Below, one piece after another: positions 16,533 to 26,115 of a stretch of 64,000 bases of DNA. Source of the DNA: Devosia soli (lineage in GTDB: Bacteria > Pseudomonadota > Alphaproteobacteria > Rhizobiales > Devosiaceae). Within the stretch, counting starts at the first letter, position 1. The number at the start of each line of letters is the position of its first letter. The position numbers and the translations under genes are program-made. The notes under the pieces are model-generated. The model did not search any database and had not been told where the DNA came from. It saw only the letters and a list, made by a program, of their open reading frames with translations. The DNA lies in the NCBI RefSeq assembly GCF_000970455.1, contig NZ_LAJG01000005.1, forward strand, positions 248,001-312,000. Reading direction: 5' to 3'.

Positions 16533-17353
16533 TCGCTGATCACCGGAATGTTAGGGTCGGCGACGAGATACTTCTGCACGAGCTCGTCGATGGTACCGTT
16601 GTCGCGAATGGCGGCAAGACCTTCGTTGATCCAGGGCACGATCGGATTGCCCGACGCAAAGAGCAAGGCGAGGCCCTCGTCCTTTGGATCCTTAGGGAGC
16701 AGTGCGGTGATCTTGGCTTCCGGCACCTGGACGGCGGTTGCATAAAGGGCAGTAGGGAGCGCGGCGATGGTCGCATCGATCTGGCCGCCTTGCAGGGCTT
16801 GGAACACGCCAGCCTGATCGTCGTAGACGGCGGCATTGTCGATGCCGAGGACGTTGGTCACATAGTCAAAGTCGGTCGTGCCGACGGCAACGCCCCAGCG
16901 GGCCTGCTTGAGGTCCGCAAAGGACTTGGCGCTGGCCACGGCTGAATCCGGCAGCGCGATGACGGCCTTGTCGGACTGATAATAAACGTCTGAGAAGGTC
17001 GCGACCTTGGCGCGCTCCGGGGTGACTGAAATCTGCTGGATCGAGAAATCGTAATTCTTCGGGCCCGGAGCGATGGCGCCATCGAAGGTCACATCGACCC
17101 AGACAACGTCTTCGCGCTTGAAGCCGAGCTGTTCGGCCAGCGCATAGACGAGCGCAGCCTCGAAACCCTCGCCGGATTCGGGATTATTATCGAGCACCCA
17201 AGGCGGATAGCTCGGCTCGGAGGTGCTGACGGTCAACTTGCCGGGGGTGAAAAGCCGCGGATCGTTGGGCGTATTTTCCTGCGCGAGGGCAGGCATAACC
17301 ATAGCGATTGCAGCCAGGAGCGCGGCGACAATCACATTATGCTTCTGAGCCAT
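16529..17353 (-). CDS. Amino-acid ABC transporter substrate-binding protein
   Basis: Family-3 periplasmic binding protein of 274 residues. The Sec signal is residues 1-25 (MAQKHNVIVAALLAAIAMVM, cleavage after ALA). The core has SEPSYPPWVLDNNPESGEGF, LVYALAEQLGF, and DFSIQQISVTPERA, the usual ligand-contact segments. It is first gene of the minus-strand operon and divergent from the tct operon across a 365-bp gap. Confidence 0.92.
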   Translation of the reverse strand: MAQKHNVIVAALLAAIAMVMPALAQENTPNDPRLFTPGKLTVSTSEPSYPPWVLDNNPESGEGFEAALVYALAEQLGFKREDVVWVDVTFDGAIAPGPKNYDFSIQQISVTPERAKVATFSDVYYQSDKAVIALPDSAVASAKSFADLKQARWGVAVGTTDFDYVTNVLGIDNAAVYDDQAGVFQALQGGQIDATIAALPTALYATAVQVPEAKITALLPKDPKDEGLALLFASGNPIVPWINEGLAAIRDNGTIDELVQKYLVADPNIPVISE

Positions 17354-17721
17354 TGTCTACTCTCATCGGGTAGTGTTTCGCCCGGCGACATCAGAGAACG
17401 CCAAGCCCCGCATCGAAATCTAGCGGGAAACTGACGGCGCGCCAGCTACATAATTGCAAATTTGTGAAGCGCGTGGGTTGTTCGTTGCCAGGTTTGGCAA
17501 GTTGGGAAAAAGGCGCACAGGCGATCGTGGCTGGCTACCGGAGGACTGGTTTGAGCCCGTCGCGGATGCCCACAAAGCAATTCTGTCAGCAGAAAGTTGG
17601 ATATTGACACGAAAGGTGAGAAATGGTGACCTTTCTGCGCATTTCTGTCGACAATTTTGAGCAGGCAGGCAGAAGCCGCCGAACCCAATGGCGGCACGAT
17701 AATCTGCTCGGGAGGATAATG
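17354..17721. promoter_or_regulatory. Divergent control region with three inverted repeats
   Basis: This is a gene-free stretch between the amino-acid transporter and tctC. It holds a 16-bp palindrome TTGCCA-GGTT-TGGCAA (17485-17500) and an inverted pair GAAAGGT/ACCTTTC (17611-17617 and 17629-17635) just after a TTGACA at 17604. It also holds a palindrome TGTCGACA (17646-17653), which fits the GT-AC core of GntR operators. The last two are the best candidates for control of tctCBA-prpDB by the GntR protein encoded at the end of that operon. All are inferred. Confidence 0.4.
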
Positions 17722-18678
17722 ATGAAACTATCGAAGACGCTGGCCGCGTTGACCATGACGGCCGTTCTGGGCACTGGCGCTGCCATGGCGCAGGTCAATG
17801 TCATGCTGCCGGCCAATCCCGGCGGCGGCTGGGATAGCCTTGGGCGCCAGGCGTTCCAGGCCATGAACGATGCCGGCATCTATACTGGCGGCGTCAATTT
17901 CACCAATACGGGCGGCGCAGGCGGCACCGTGGGCCTCGCCGAATTCCTTGGCACGTCGAGCGGCCAGCCCGATGCCCTCGCCGTCTTCGGCGCCATCACC
18001 GTTGGCGCCATTGCCCTCAACAATTCGCCGATCAACCTCGCCGAATTTCGCCCGGTCGCCCGCATGACTGCGGAATATCTGGTGATCGCGGTGGCTGCAG
18101 ATTCGCCCTACAACACGCTTGCCGAGCTCGTTGAAGGCATCAAGGCCGATCCAGGCGCCGCAGCACTCGGTGGTGGCTCGGCCGGTGGCGTCGACCACAT
18201 CTCGCTCGCTTTGCTCGCTCAGGCCGGCGACATCCCGGTCGCCGATCTCAACTACATTCCGCAGACTTCGGGCGCCGAAACCGTGACGGCAATCGTCAAC
18301 GGCACGCTGGTGGCTGGCGTTTCGGGCACGTCCGAATTCGCCCAGTTCGCCGAACAGGGTCGCATCAAGCTCCTCGCCGTGACATCGGCCGAACGCCGCC
18401 CGAACCTGCCTGATGTGCCGACCTTCAAGGAAGCCGGCTACGACGTCGAGATCGCCAATTGGCGCGGCATTCTCGCAGCTCCCGGCGCGCCGGACGACAA
18501 CTATGCCATGTGGGTCGACAACTTCACCAAGCTTTCGCAGAGCGATGCGTGGAAGAAGGTGCTCGAAGCCCAGGGCTGGGAAGACTATTTCCTCGCCGGC
18601 GAAGAATTCGGTGCCTTCATCGCCGAAGAAACCGAGCGCCAGGGCCAGATCCTGAAGGACGCCGGCCTTGTCAACTGA
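17722..18678 (+). CDS. tctC: Tripartite tricarboxylate transporter binding protein
   Basis: Periplasmic binding protein of 318 residues in the Bug/TctC family. It has a signal peptide (KLSKTLAALTMTAVLGTGAA, cleavage after AMA), VMLPANPGGGWDSLGRQ near the mature N-terminus, and the family loops NTGGAGGTVG, GGGSAGGVDH and RPNLPDVPTFKEAG. Two tandem ATGs at 17719 and 17722 follow GGGAGG; I take the second for spacing. It begins the tctCBA-prpD-prpB-gntR operon. The ligand is probably a tricarboxylate such as 2-methylcitrate, by context. Confidence 0.9.
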   Translation: MKLSKTLAALTMTAVLGTGAAMAQVNVMLPANPGGGWDSLGRQAFQAMNDAGIYTGGVNFTNTGGAGGTVGLAEFLGTSSGQPDALAVFGAITVGAIALNNSPINLAEFRPVARMTAEYLVIAVAADSPYNTLAELVEGIKADPGAAALGGGSAGGVDHISLALLAQAGDIPVADLNYIPQTSGAETVTAIVNGTLVAGVSGTSEFAQFAEQGRIKLLAVTSAERRPNLPDVPTFKEAGYDVEIANWRGILAAPGAPDDNYAMWVDNFTKLSQSDAWKKVLEAQGWEDYFLAGEEFGAFIAEETERQGQILKDAGLVN

Positions 18679-19192
18679 CGAGCGCAACACGACCGGAGGC
18701 AGCCCCACGGCTGCCTCCACCACGCCAAAGCCCTATTGGATCGGCCTTGGCCTCATGGTCATGGGCGCCGTCTGGCTCTACAACGCCTTCGGCCTGCCGC
18801 AAGGCGCCCGCTATGCCGCCGTCGGCCCCGGCCTTTTCGTCACTGTCGCGGGCGGTGCCCTGCTCGTCCTCGGCGCCTTGCTGATGGTGCAGATCTGGCG
18901 CGGCGAAACGTTTGAGGCGCAAGACGCCGAAGACGCTGATGGTGCGACCAAAATGGACAAGCGCGCCTTTTTGACCGCGCTCGTAGCTGTTGCGCTCCCG
19001 ATCGTCACCATGGGTCCACTCGGCATGCCCTTCACGGCCACCCTCTCCTTCGTCCTCGTCGCCAATGCCTTCGGCTCGCGCCGCTGGTATCTCGACCTCG
19101 TTTATGGCGCCGTGCTCGCTTCTGGCAGCTGGTTTTTGTTCAACCAGCTCGGCCTGCAGCTGGGTCGCTTCTTCCCGCCCTTGGGAGTGTGA
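18668..19192 (+). CDS. tctB: Tripartite tricarboxylate transporter small membrane subunit
   Basis: Membrane protein of 174 residues with four predicted helices: WIGLGLMVMGAVWLYNAF, GLFVTVAGGALLVLGALLMV, FLTALVAVALPIVTMG and DLVYGAVLASGSWFLF. The size and topology are those of TctB. The TTG at 18668 overlaps tctC by 11 bp and has GAAGGA upstream. The next in-frame ATG would cut into the first helix. Confidence 0.85.
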   Translation: MSTDERNTTGGSPTAASTTPKPYWIGLGLMVMGAVWLYNAFGLPQGARYAAVGPGLFVTVAGGALLVLGALLMVQIWRGETFEAQDAEDADGATKMDKRAFLTALVAVALPIVTMGPLGMPFTATLSFVLVANAFGSRRWYLDLVYGAVLASGSWFLFNQLGLQLGRFFPPLGV

Positions 19193-19195
19193 GTT

Positions 19196-20683
19196 TTGGG
19201 AACTTTTGAACTCCTCCTTCACGGCTTTGGCGTTGCCCTGCAGCCGACCAACCTCATGTGGGCCCTTGTCGGCTCCGTGTTGGGGACGGCCATCGGCATC
19301 CTGCCGGGTATCGGCCCGGCGCTGACCATTGCGCTTCTCCTGCCGGTGACCACCGCCCTCGCGCCGACCTCGGCCTTCATCATGTTTGCCGGCATTCTTT
19401 ATGGTGCGATGTATGGCGGCTCGACGACGTCGATCCTCCTCAATACGCCCGGCGAAGCCGGCTCGATGATGACTGCGCTCGAGGGGAACAAGATGGCTCG
19501 CGCCGGGCGTGGCGCTGCGGCGCTGGCCACCGCCGCCATCGGCTCCTTCGTTGCCGGCACTATCGCAACGCTCTGCCTGACCTTCGCCGCGCCCGCCGTT
19601 GCCGAACTCGCTTTCTATTTCAAGCCCACCGATTACTTTGCCATCACCGCGCTAGCCTTCTGCTCGGTGGCCGTCGTCATGGGCACCTCGCGCACCCGCG
19701 GCTTCATCTCACTCTTTCTCGGTATTGCCATCGGCGTCATCGGCATCGACTCTATGACCGGCCAAGCGCGCCTCACCTTCGGCAATATGCAGCTCCTCCG
19801 CGGGATTGCGCTGACCGTGGTGCTGGTTTCGCTCTTTGCCGTCGGCGAAATCCTCTATGTCGCGAGCCGCTATCGCTCGACCCCCGGCGTCATGGCCCCC
19901 ATCAAGGGCCAACTCTGGATGACCAGGCAGGATTTTGCCCGCTCCTGGAAGCCATGGCTGCGCGGCACCGCCATAGGCTTTCCCATGGGCGCCCTGCCCG
20001 GCAGCGGCTCGGAAATCCCGACCATGCTGAGCTACACGCTCGAACGCAAACTCACCAAATACCCGGAAGAATTCGGCAAGGGCGCCATCGAAGGCGTCGC
20101 CGGCCCTGAAGCTGCCAACAATGCCGCCGCCGCCGGCATTCTCGTGCCCCTCTTGACGCTCGGGCTGCCCACCTCGGCCACCGCCGCCGTGTTGCTCGCC
20201 GCCTTCCAGAACTACGGCCTTCAGCCCGGCCCCTTCCTTTTCACCTCGAACCCCGCGCTGATCTGGGGCCTCATCGCCTCGCTCTATGTCGGCAATGTCA
20301 TGCTGCTCGTGCTCAACCTGCCGCTCGTCGGCATCTGGGTACAGCTCCTTCGCATTCCCCGGCCACAGCTCTATGCCGGCATTCTCGTCTTCGCCATGAT
20401 CGGCGTCTGGGGCCTTGCCGGCTCATGGGTGGACCTGACCATCATGCTTGTCGTCGGCCTCGCCGGCTATATCATGCGCGTCTATGATTTCCCCATCGCG
20501 CCGGTGCTGATCGGCCTCATCCTCGGCCCCATGGCCGAAACCCAGCTCCGCACAGCCCTCGCCGCGGGCCAGGGCAATCCGATGGTCTTGGTTTCGACGC
20601 CACTCTCGGCCATCCTCATCACGCTCGCCGTGCTGCTTCTGGCACTACCCATTCTCCTCAAGCGCCTCCGCGCTACCGCCTGA
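19196..20683 (+). CDS. tctA: Tripartite tricarboxylate transporter large membrane subunit
   Basis: Inner-membrane protein of 495 residues with about eleven helices. TctA signatures are [39 protein letters not shown] and [20 protein letters not shown]. The second half repeats the fold. The start is a TTG at 19196, three bases after the tctB stop. It forms the sodium-coupled importer with TctB and TctC. Confidence 0.93.
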   Translation: MGTFELLLHGFGVALQPTNLMWALVGSVLGTAIGILPGIGPALTIALLLPVTTALAPTSAFIMFAGILYGAMYGGSTTSILLNTPGEAGSMMTALEGNKMARAGRGAAALATAAIGSFVAGTIATLCLTFAAPAVAELAFYFKPTDYFAITALAFCSVAVVMGTSRTRGFISLFLGIAIGVIGIDSMTGQARLTFGNMQLLRGIALTVVLVSLFAVGEILYVASRYRSTPGVMAPIKGQLWMTRQDFARSWKPWLRGTAIGFPMGALPGSGSEIPTMLSYTLERKLTKYPEEFGKGAIEGVAGPEAANNAAAAGILVPLLTLGLPTSATAAVLLAAFQNYGLQPGPFLFTSNPALIWGLIASLYVGNVMLLVLNLPLVGIWVQLLRIPRPQLYAGILVFAMIGVWGLAGSWVDLTIMLVVGLAGYIMRVYDFPIAPVLIGLILGPMAETQLRTALAAGQGNPMVLVSTPLSAILITLAVLLLALPILLKRLRATA

Positions 20684-20709
20684 AACCTTCCAGGGACTCT
20701 CGCTCGACC

Positions 20710-22233
20710 ATGAAGACCTACGACGTCAAAGTTCATCCTTCCGCCGCCAATCTCAAGCGCGAGGACCAGCTCGCCTGGCACATCGCCGAGTTCGCCGCCA
20801 ATTGCGGCCCGCTCGATGACGACGTCGTCGAAATGATTGCCTGCCGTATCGTCGACAATGCCAGCGTTGGTCTTGCGGCCATCAATCGCGCCCCTGTCGC
20901 TGCCGCCCGCGCCATGGCGCTCGCCCATCCGCGCAAGGGCGGCTCGACCCTTTATGGTCTCGGCAGCGGCACCCGCGTCGATGCCGAATGGGCCGCCTGG
21001 GCCAATGCCACCGCTGTCCGCGAACTCGATTTCCACGACACGTTCCTCGCCGCCGATTATTCCCACCCCGGCGACGCCATCTCCCCGCTGATCGCCGTCG
21101 CCCAGCAATTGGGCATCGACGGCAAGGCCCTCGCCCGCGGCATCGCCGTCACCTACGAAGTCCATGTGGCTCTCGTGAAAGCCATCTCGCTTCACAAGTA
21201 CAAGAAAGACCATGTCGCCCACCTCGCCCCTGCGACCACGGCTGCCATCGGCGCCATGCTGGGCCTGCCCACCGAAATCATCTTCCAGGCCGTCAACCAG
21301 GCCGTGCATCTGAGCTTTTCCACCCGCCAATCCCGCAAGGGCGAAATCTCGTCGTGGAAAGCCTATGTTCCCGGCTTCTCGGGCAAGCTCGCCATCGAAT
21401 GCGTCGATCGCGCCATGCGCGGCGAGGCCTCGCCCTCGCCCATCTATGAAGGCGAAGACTCCGTGCTTGCCTATATGCTCGGCGGCAAGAACGACGCCTA
21501 TCAGGTCTCCATCCCCGCCCCCGGCGAGAGCCCGCGCGGCATCATGGAAACGTATACCAAGGCCCACTCAGCCGAATATCAGGCCCAGGCCCTGATCGAT
21601 CTCGCCATCGACCTCTCGAAGGAAATCGGCGACCTCACAAAGGTCAAAGACATCCTCCTCGAAACCAGCCATCACACGCACAATGTCATCGGCACCGGCG
21701 CCAATGATCCGCAGAAGATGGACCCGGAAGCCTCGCGCGAAACGCTCGACCATTCGATCATGTATATCCTCGCCGTCGCGCTGGAAGACCGCAAATGGCA
21801 CCATGTGGATTCCTATACCCGTGAGCGCGCCCGCACGCCGTCCACGGTTGCCCTCTGGCACAAGATCCGCACCGTTGAGGAACCGTCCTGGACCACGCGC
21901 TACCTCGATCCCAACCCGGACAAGCGCGCTTTTGGCGGCAAGATCATCGTCACCCTCGAAGATGGCCGCGTGATCACCGGCGAGCGCGGCGTGGCCGACG
22001 CCCACCCCAATGGCAACCACCCCTGGACCTGGCCCGACTATGCCGGCAAGTTCGAAACCCTCACCAAGGGCGAACTGGCTGACGCCGATCGCAAGGCCTT
22101 CCTCGATGCCGCCAAGGGCTTTGCCAATCTTTCCGCAGGACAGCTCGACGTGCTGATCCCGGCATTGCCGCAGGGCAGCGTGACCCCGTCGAAGCCCACC
22201 GGCCAGGGCATTTTCGATCACGGGCTGGAGTAA
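20710..22233 (+). CDS. prpD: MmgE/PrpD-family 2-methylcitrate dehydratase
   Basis: Protein of 507 residues in the PrpD class, full length. It would dehydrate 2-methylcitrate to 2-methyl-cis-aconitate. Recognisable segments are AWHIAEFAANCGPLDDDVVE, ELDFHDTFLAADYSHPGD (active-site His/Asp region), SFSTRQSRKGEISSWKAYVP and ASRETLDHSIMYILAVALED. The cluster has prpB next to it but no methylcitrate synthase, so its substrate probably arrives through TctCBA. MmgE/PrpD proteins also act on other hydroxyacids, so the substrate is not certain. Confidence 0.87.
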   Translation: MKTYDVKVHPSAANLKREDQLAWHIAEFAANCGPLDDDVVEMIACRIVDNASVGLAAINRAPVAAARAMALAHPRKGGSTLYGLGSGTRVDAEWAAWANATAVRELDFHDTFLAADYSHPGDAISPLIAVAQQLGIDGKALARGIAVTYEVHVALVKAISLHKYKKDHVAHLAPATTAAIGAMLGLPTEIIFQAVNQAVHLSFSTRQSRKGEISSWKAYVPGFSGKLAIECVDRAMRGEASPSPIYEGEDSVLAYMLGGKNDAYQVSIPAPGESPRGIMETYTKAHSAEYQAQALIDLAIDLSKEIGDLTKVKDILLETSHHTHNVIGTGANDPQKMDPEASRETLDHSIMYILAVALEDRKWHHVDSYTRERARTPSTVALWHKIRTVEEPSWTTRYLDPNPDKRAFGGKIIVTLEDGRVITGERGVADAHPNGNHPWTWPDYAGKFETLTKGELADADRKAFLDAAKGFANLSAGQLDVLIPALPQGSVTPSKPTGQGIFDHGLE

Positions 22234-22239
22234 GCGCCG

Positions 22240-23118
22240 ATGCTCAACCATGAGATCAATCGGCAGTTTCGTGCCCGATTGGCCGAGGATCGCGCCCTCT
22301 TGCTGCCGGGCGCGGCCAATGCGCTCGCGGCGCGGATCATCGCCGATATGGGCTTTGAGGCCATCTACCTTTCGGGGGCCGGGCTGACCAATACCTATCT
22401 CGGCATGCCCGACCTTGGCTTTGTCGGCCTGCCCGAGATCGCTCAGCATACCTCGACCATTCGCGACGCGACCGATCTGCCGATCATTGTCGACGCCGAT
22501 ACCGGCTTTGGCAATGTGCTCAACGTGCGGCACACGATCCGCACGCTCGAACGCGCCGGCGCCAGCGCCATCCAGATCGAAGATCAAGTCAACCCCAAGC
22601 GCTGCGGACATTTTTCGGGTAAGGACGTGGTCGGCCTCGACGAGGCGCGTAGCCGGATCAAGGCGGCGGCGGATGCACGGCAGGATTCCAATCTGCTGAT
22701 CGTGGCGCGCACGGATGCGCGTTCGACGCTTGGGCCAGAAGCCGCGATCGAGCGGGCGCAGGCTTTTATCGAGGATGGTGCTGATATCACCTTTGTCGAA
22801 GCGCCCGAAAGCGTCGATGAATTGCGTGCTATCCCCCAGCGTCTTGCCGGCACGCCGCAATTGGTCAATCTCGTCGTCGGCGGGCGCACGCCGATCATGC
22901 CGCTCGACGAACTGGGCCAGATGGGTTTCAAGCTGATCTTATATGCGAACGTCGCCCTGCAGGGCGCCGTTCTCGGCATGCAGAATGCGCTCGGTCAGCT
23001 CAAGGCCAAGGGCAGTCTCGACGAAAGCGGACCCGTGGCGAGCTTCAAGGAGCGGCAGCGCCTCGTGAACAAGCCATTCTATGACGAACTGGAAAAGCGC
23101 TACGCCACACGCGATTGA
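22240..23118 (+). CDS. prpB: 2-methylisocitrate lyase / PEP mutase family
   Basis: Protein of 292 residues. The catalytic KRCGH motif is present (PKRCGHFSGK), with the metal site IVDADTGFGN and the IARTDARS strand typical of isocitrate-lyase-superfamily enzymes. It cleaves 2-methylisocitrate to pyruvate and succinate. The gene begins seven bases after prpD. KRCGH with this length favours PrpB over isocitrate lyase itself; related oxaloacetate hydrolases remain possible. Confidence 0.87.
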   Translation: MLNHEINRQFRARLAEDRALLLPGAANALAARIIADMGFEAIYLSGAGLTNTYLGMPDLGFVGLPEIAQHTSTIRDATDLPIIVDADTGFGNVLNVRHTIRTLERAGASAIQIEDQVNPKRCGHFSGKDVVGLDEARSRIKAAADARQDSNLLIVARTDARSTLGPEAAIERAQAFIEDGADITFVEAPESVDELRAIPQRLAGTPQLVNLVVGGRTPIMPLDELGQMGFKLILYANVALQGAVLGMQNALGQLKAKGSLDESGPVASFKERQRLVNKPFYDELEKRYATRD

Positions 23119-23119
23119 C

Positions 23120-23806
23120 ATGGACCAGGATGGCGAGCGCGTGGAAGAGGCCGACGACCGGCTGCTGACGGATCAGTTGTTCGAGCAACTGAGCGAGGCG
23201 ATCGTTCTCGGCACCTTTGCGCCGGGCAGCAAGCTCAGCGAACCCCGGCTCGCCGCCCAATATGGCGTCAGCCGCGGGCCGCTGCGCGAAGCCATCCGGC
23301 GTCTCGAGGAACGAAAACTGGTGACGCGCGCCCCCCGCCAGGGCGTGCGCGTGGTCGTCACTTCCCCCAATGATGCGCTTGAACTGTTCACGATCCGCGA
23401 AGTTCTCGAGGGCCTTGCCGCGCGCCATGCAGCCGAGCATGCGACGGACGGCGAAATCGACGCGCTGCGCACCATGCTGGCGCGTCATCGCGAAGCGCTG
23501 TCGCAGCCCGACGCCATGGTCTATTGGCAGGCGACGGCCAACTCGGACTTTCATTTCATGATTGCGCGGGTGGGCCGAAACCAGCACCTCTTCGACGTGC
23601 TCTGCGGCGAGTATTACACGCTTTTCCGCCTCTACCGGATGCAGCATCGTATCGTGCCCGGACGCGCCCAGCGCGCGCTGATGGAACATGAGCGGATCGT
23701 CGAGGCGATCTCGGACCGTGACGCGGAACTGGCGGAAATGCTGATGCGGCGGCACATCGCGTCGGCGCGGACGGGGCTCGTGGCGCAAACAGGCGGCGCG
23801 GATTAG
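23120..23806 (+). CDS. GntR-family regulator with FCD effector domain
   Basis: Protein of 228 residues. The winged helix is at about 15-80 (QLFEQLSEAIVLGTFAPGSK, then LAAQYGVSRGPLREAIRRLE). The all-helical FCD domain follows, with the metal-ligand pattern DFHFMIARVGRN and later HERIVEAISDRDAELAEMLM. The start ATG lies one base after the prpB stop. It probably senses the tricarboxylate or an intermediate and controls this operon. The 3' end overlaps the opposite gene by 4 bp. Confidence 0.9.
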   Translation: MDQDGERVEEADDRLLTDQLFEQLSEAIVLGTFAPGSKLSEPRLAAQYGVSRGPLREAIRRLEERKLVTRAPRQGVRVVVTSPNDALELFTIREVLEGLAARHAAEHATDGEIDALRTMLARHREALSQPDAMVYWQATANSDFHFMIARVGRNQHLFDVLCGEYYTLFRLYRMQHRIVPGRAQRALMEHERIVEAISDRDAELAEMLMRRHIASARTGLVAQTGGAD

Positions 23807-25992
23807 CCGTGGGCGCGGCGCGGATGGTTTCCGCGGTCGAGCATATCCTGCATCTGTTCGGCTGAGAGCGGGCGGCTCAGGAGATAGCCCTGGAGATAGG
23901 TGCAGCCCATGGCCGCCAGGGCCTTTTGCTGCTCAACATCCTCGACGCCTTCCGCCGTCACGACCATCCCCAGCGCATGAGCCGTGCCGATGATGAGGCG
24001 CACGATCTCGCCGACAGCGGCATCGGTCGAGACCAGCCGTGTATAGGATTGATCGATCTTGAGTTTATCGACCTGATAGTTACGCAGGTAGCTGATCGAG
24101 GCATAGCCCGTGCCGAAATCGTCGAGGGCGATACTGACGCCCGCTTCGCGCAAAGTCTTGAGAAGGCGCTGCACCTGCTGGGAATTCTTAAGCAACATGC
24201 CTTCGGTAATTTCGACTTCCAGCCGCTCAGGCGAAAGCCCTTCCTCAGCAATGGCTGCGAGGACGTCCTCGGCGAGACGCTCGTTCTTGAACTGGACGGG
24301 AGAGAAGTTGACGGCGATGCGCGAGAGACCTGTCTTGACGGCGAAGCGGGCCGCCTGGCGCAGGACGAACATGCCCAATTGGTCGATAATGCCGCAATCT
24401 TCGGCAAGACCGATGAACATATCGGGCGGCAGCAGGCCGCGCATGGGGTGGGTCCAGCGAACCAGCGCTTCGGCTGCCGCGACGCCATGGGTCTTGGTCG
24501 AATAGATGGGCTGATAGACGACTTGCAGGCCTTCCCCTGTCAGTATGGCGTTGCGCAATTCTATCTCGAGACGCCGGCGGTCGCGCTTTTCCTGATCCAT
24601 TGCCGGCTCATACATGGCCATGCCATCGCGGCCCGCAACTTTGGCAGCGTAAAGCGCGACGTCGGCACGGCGCATCATCTCTTCGGGCGTCACGTCTTCG
24701 GCGCGCTCCAGGGCCGCGCCGATGCTAAGGCTGACCGAGAGGGCTTCCTGCCCGATCTGGAACGGCGTGCGGGCACATTGAACGAGACGATGGCAGATCC
24801 AGCGCGCCTGGCCGTCGCCGACGATGCCGGGATGGACGATGGCGAATTCATCGCCGCCGAGACGGGCGATGGTGGCGTCCTCGGGCATTTCGAGCTGGAG
24901 GCGCTTGGCGACTTCCTTGAGCAGTTCGTCGCCCGCGGCGTGACCCCAAGTGTCGTTGATCTGCTTGAAATGATCGACGTCGATCGAGATCAGAAGGACT
25001 TTTGTTTCGGCCAGGTATTCATAGCCACCCGCTTCGCGAAGCTTGGTGTCGAACAGGGTGCGATTGGCGGCACCGGTCAACGGATCATGAAGCGCAAAAT
25101 AGGTCGCGTGCGCCTGGCTCGCTTCGAGGCGGAGCGAAGTCTGGCGCAACCAGGCAAGAATGATCGCCATCAAGGCGCCGCCGAAGATCATCATCAGCGC
25201 CAAGGCGGGCGCTGCTTCGAGGAGGAGACCGCGGGCCGGCCGCGACGGATTCCAGACCAGATAGGTCAGGACATTACCGTTTGGCCCAAGGATCGGCAGG
25301 GACGCATCGGCGACGGGACGGCTGGCTCGGGCGAGACCCGTTATGCCTATATGCTCGCTCATTTCGGCGAGGACGGCCGGCGTGACGATCTTGATTGAAA
25401 CGAGGAGATATTCGTTCCCGGTCACTGGCGGCGCATCGAGCGGGGGATCGATAGGCCGGACGCCGAGCAATCCAATATCGCCATTGGTGAAAGCCACCTT
25501 TTCGACAGCGCGGAGACCTATGGCGCCATCGACGCCGAGGCCAGGGTCATCGAACTGGACGGAGGCAATCTTGAGGCGGAGCCGTTCGACGATCGGCTTG
25601 ACGACGGCACCATCACCCTGCTGATAGGCCCGGCCAGCATAGCGGCCACGCTCGGAGGCGCGGAGGACGGCGCCGTCCGGACCAACAAGATAAGTGCGAT
25701 CGTGCCCGAGGTCGGTCGTCAGGTTGCGGTCGATGCCGGAATTGCGATCTTCGCCGATGAAATAGCCGCCCTCAAGGACGATATCCTGATCGGCAGCGAA
25801 CCGTTCGGCGGCCTGGACAAGCGCGGAACGAACGGCAGTGCGCTGCTGGGCTTGGGCGAGCGCATCGATGCGGCCCGCGGCCCAGGAGGCCGAGAAGCCG
25901 CAAACAATCGCCATACATGTGCCCAGCACAATCGTGGTCCAGACAATCTGTCCGGACACACGATGACTGGTACTGGATGACGATAGCGCCAT
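23803..25992 (-). CDS. CHASE4-GGDEF-EAL membrane c-di-GMP protein
   Basis: Protein of 729 residues. Two transmembrane helices (about 15-35 and 265-290) flank a periplasmic CHASE4-like sensor domain. GGDEF (about 310-470) and EAL (about 480-725) domains follow. GGDEF is intact (ARLGGDEFAIV), but the I-site Arg is replaced (MPED), so product inhibition is probably lost. EAL motifs are EALVRW, NFSPVQF, EITEGMLL, DDFGTGYAS and TAEGVED. The ATG at 25992 starts closest to the first helix; an upstream GTG at 26028 lacks a ribosome site. The periplasmic ligand is unknown. Confidence 0.9.
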   Translation of the reverse strand: MALSSSSTSHRVSGQIVWTTIVLGTCMAIVCGFSASWAAGRIDALAQAQQRTAVRSALVQAAERFAADQDIVLEGGYFIGEDRNSGIDRNLTTDLGHDRTYLVGPDGAVLRASERGRYAGRAYQQGDGAVVKPIVERLRLKIASVQFDDPGLGVDGAIGLRAVEKVAFTNGDIGLLGVRPIDPPLDAPPVTGNEYLLVSIKIVTPAVLAEMSEHIGITGLARASRPVADASLPILGPNGNVLTYLVWNPSRPARGLLLEAAPALALMMIFGGALMAIILAWLRQTSLRLEASQAHATYFALHDPLTGAANRTLFDTKLREAGGYEYLAETKVLLISIDVDHFKQINDTWGHAAGDELLKEVAKRLQLEMPEDATIARLGGDEFAIVHPGIVGDGQARWICHRLVQCARTPFQIGQEALSVSLSIGAALERAEDVTPEEMMRRADVALYAAKVAGRDGMAMYEPAMDQEKRDRRRLEIELRNAILTGEGLQVVYQPIYSTKTHGVAAAEALVRWTHPMRGLLPPDMFIGLAEDCGIIDQLGMFVLRQAARFAVKTGLSRIAVNFSPVQFKNERLAEDVLAAIAEEGLSPERLEVEITEGMLLKNSQQVQRLLKTLREAGVSIALDDFGTGYASISYLRNYQVDKLKIDQSYTRLVSTDAAVGEIVRLIIGTAHALGMVVTAEGVEDVEQQKALAAMGCTYLQGYLLSRPLSAEQMQDMLDRGNHPRRAHG

Positions 25993-26115
25993 TGTGCTGT
26001 GCCTCTTTGCCGCAGACAGTAGAGACACGGAATGACGAAATAGTTAGCCGCCTGCGTCAGTTATAAGCAAAGACGACAGAACTTCGGCATTGGATGAGAG
26101 AAGGTGAACGGGCCG

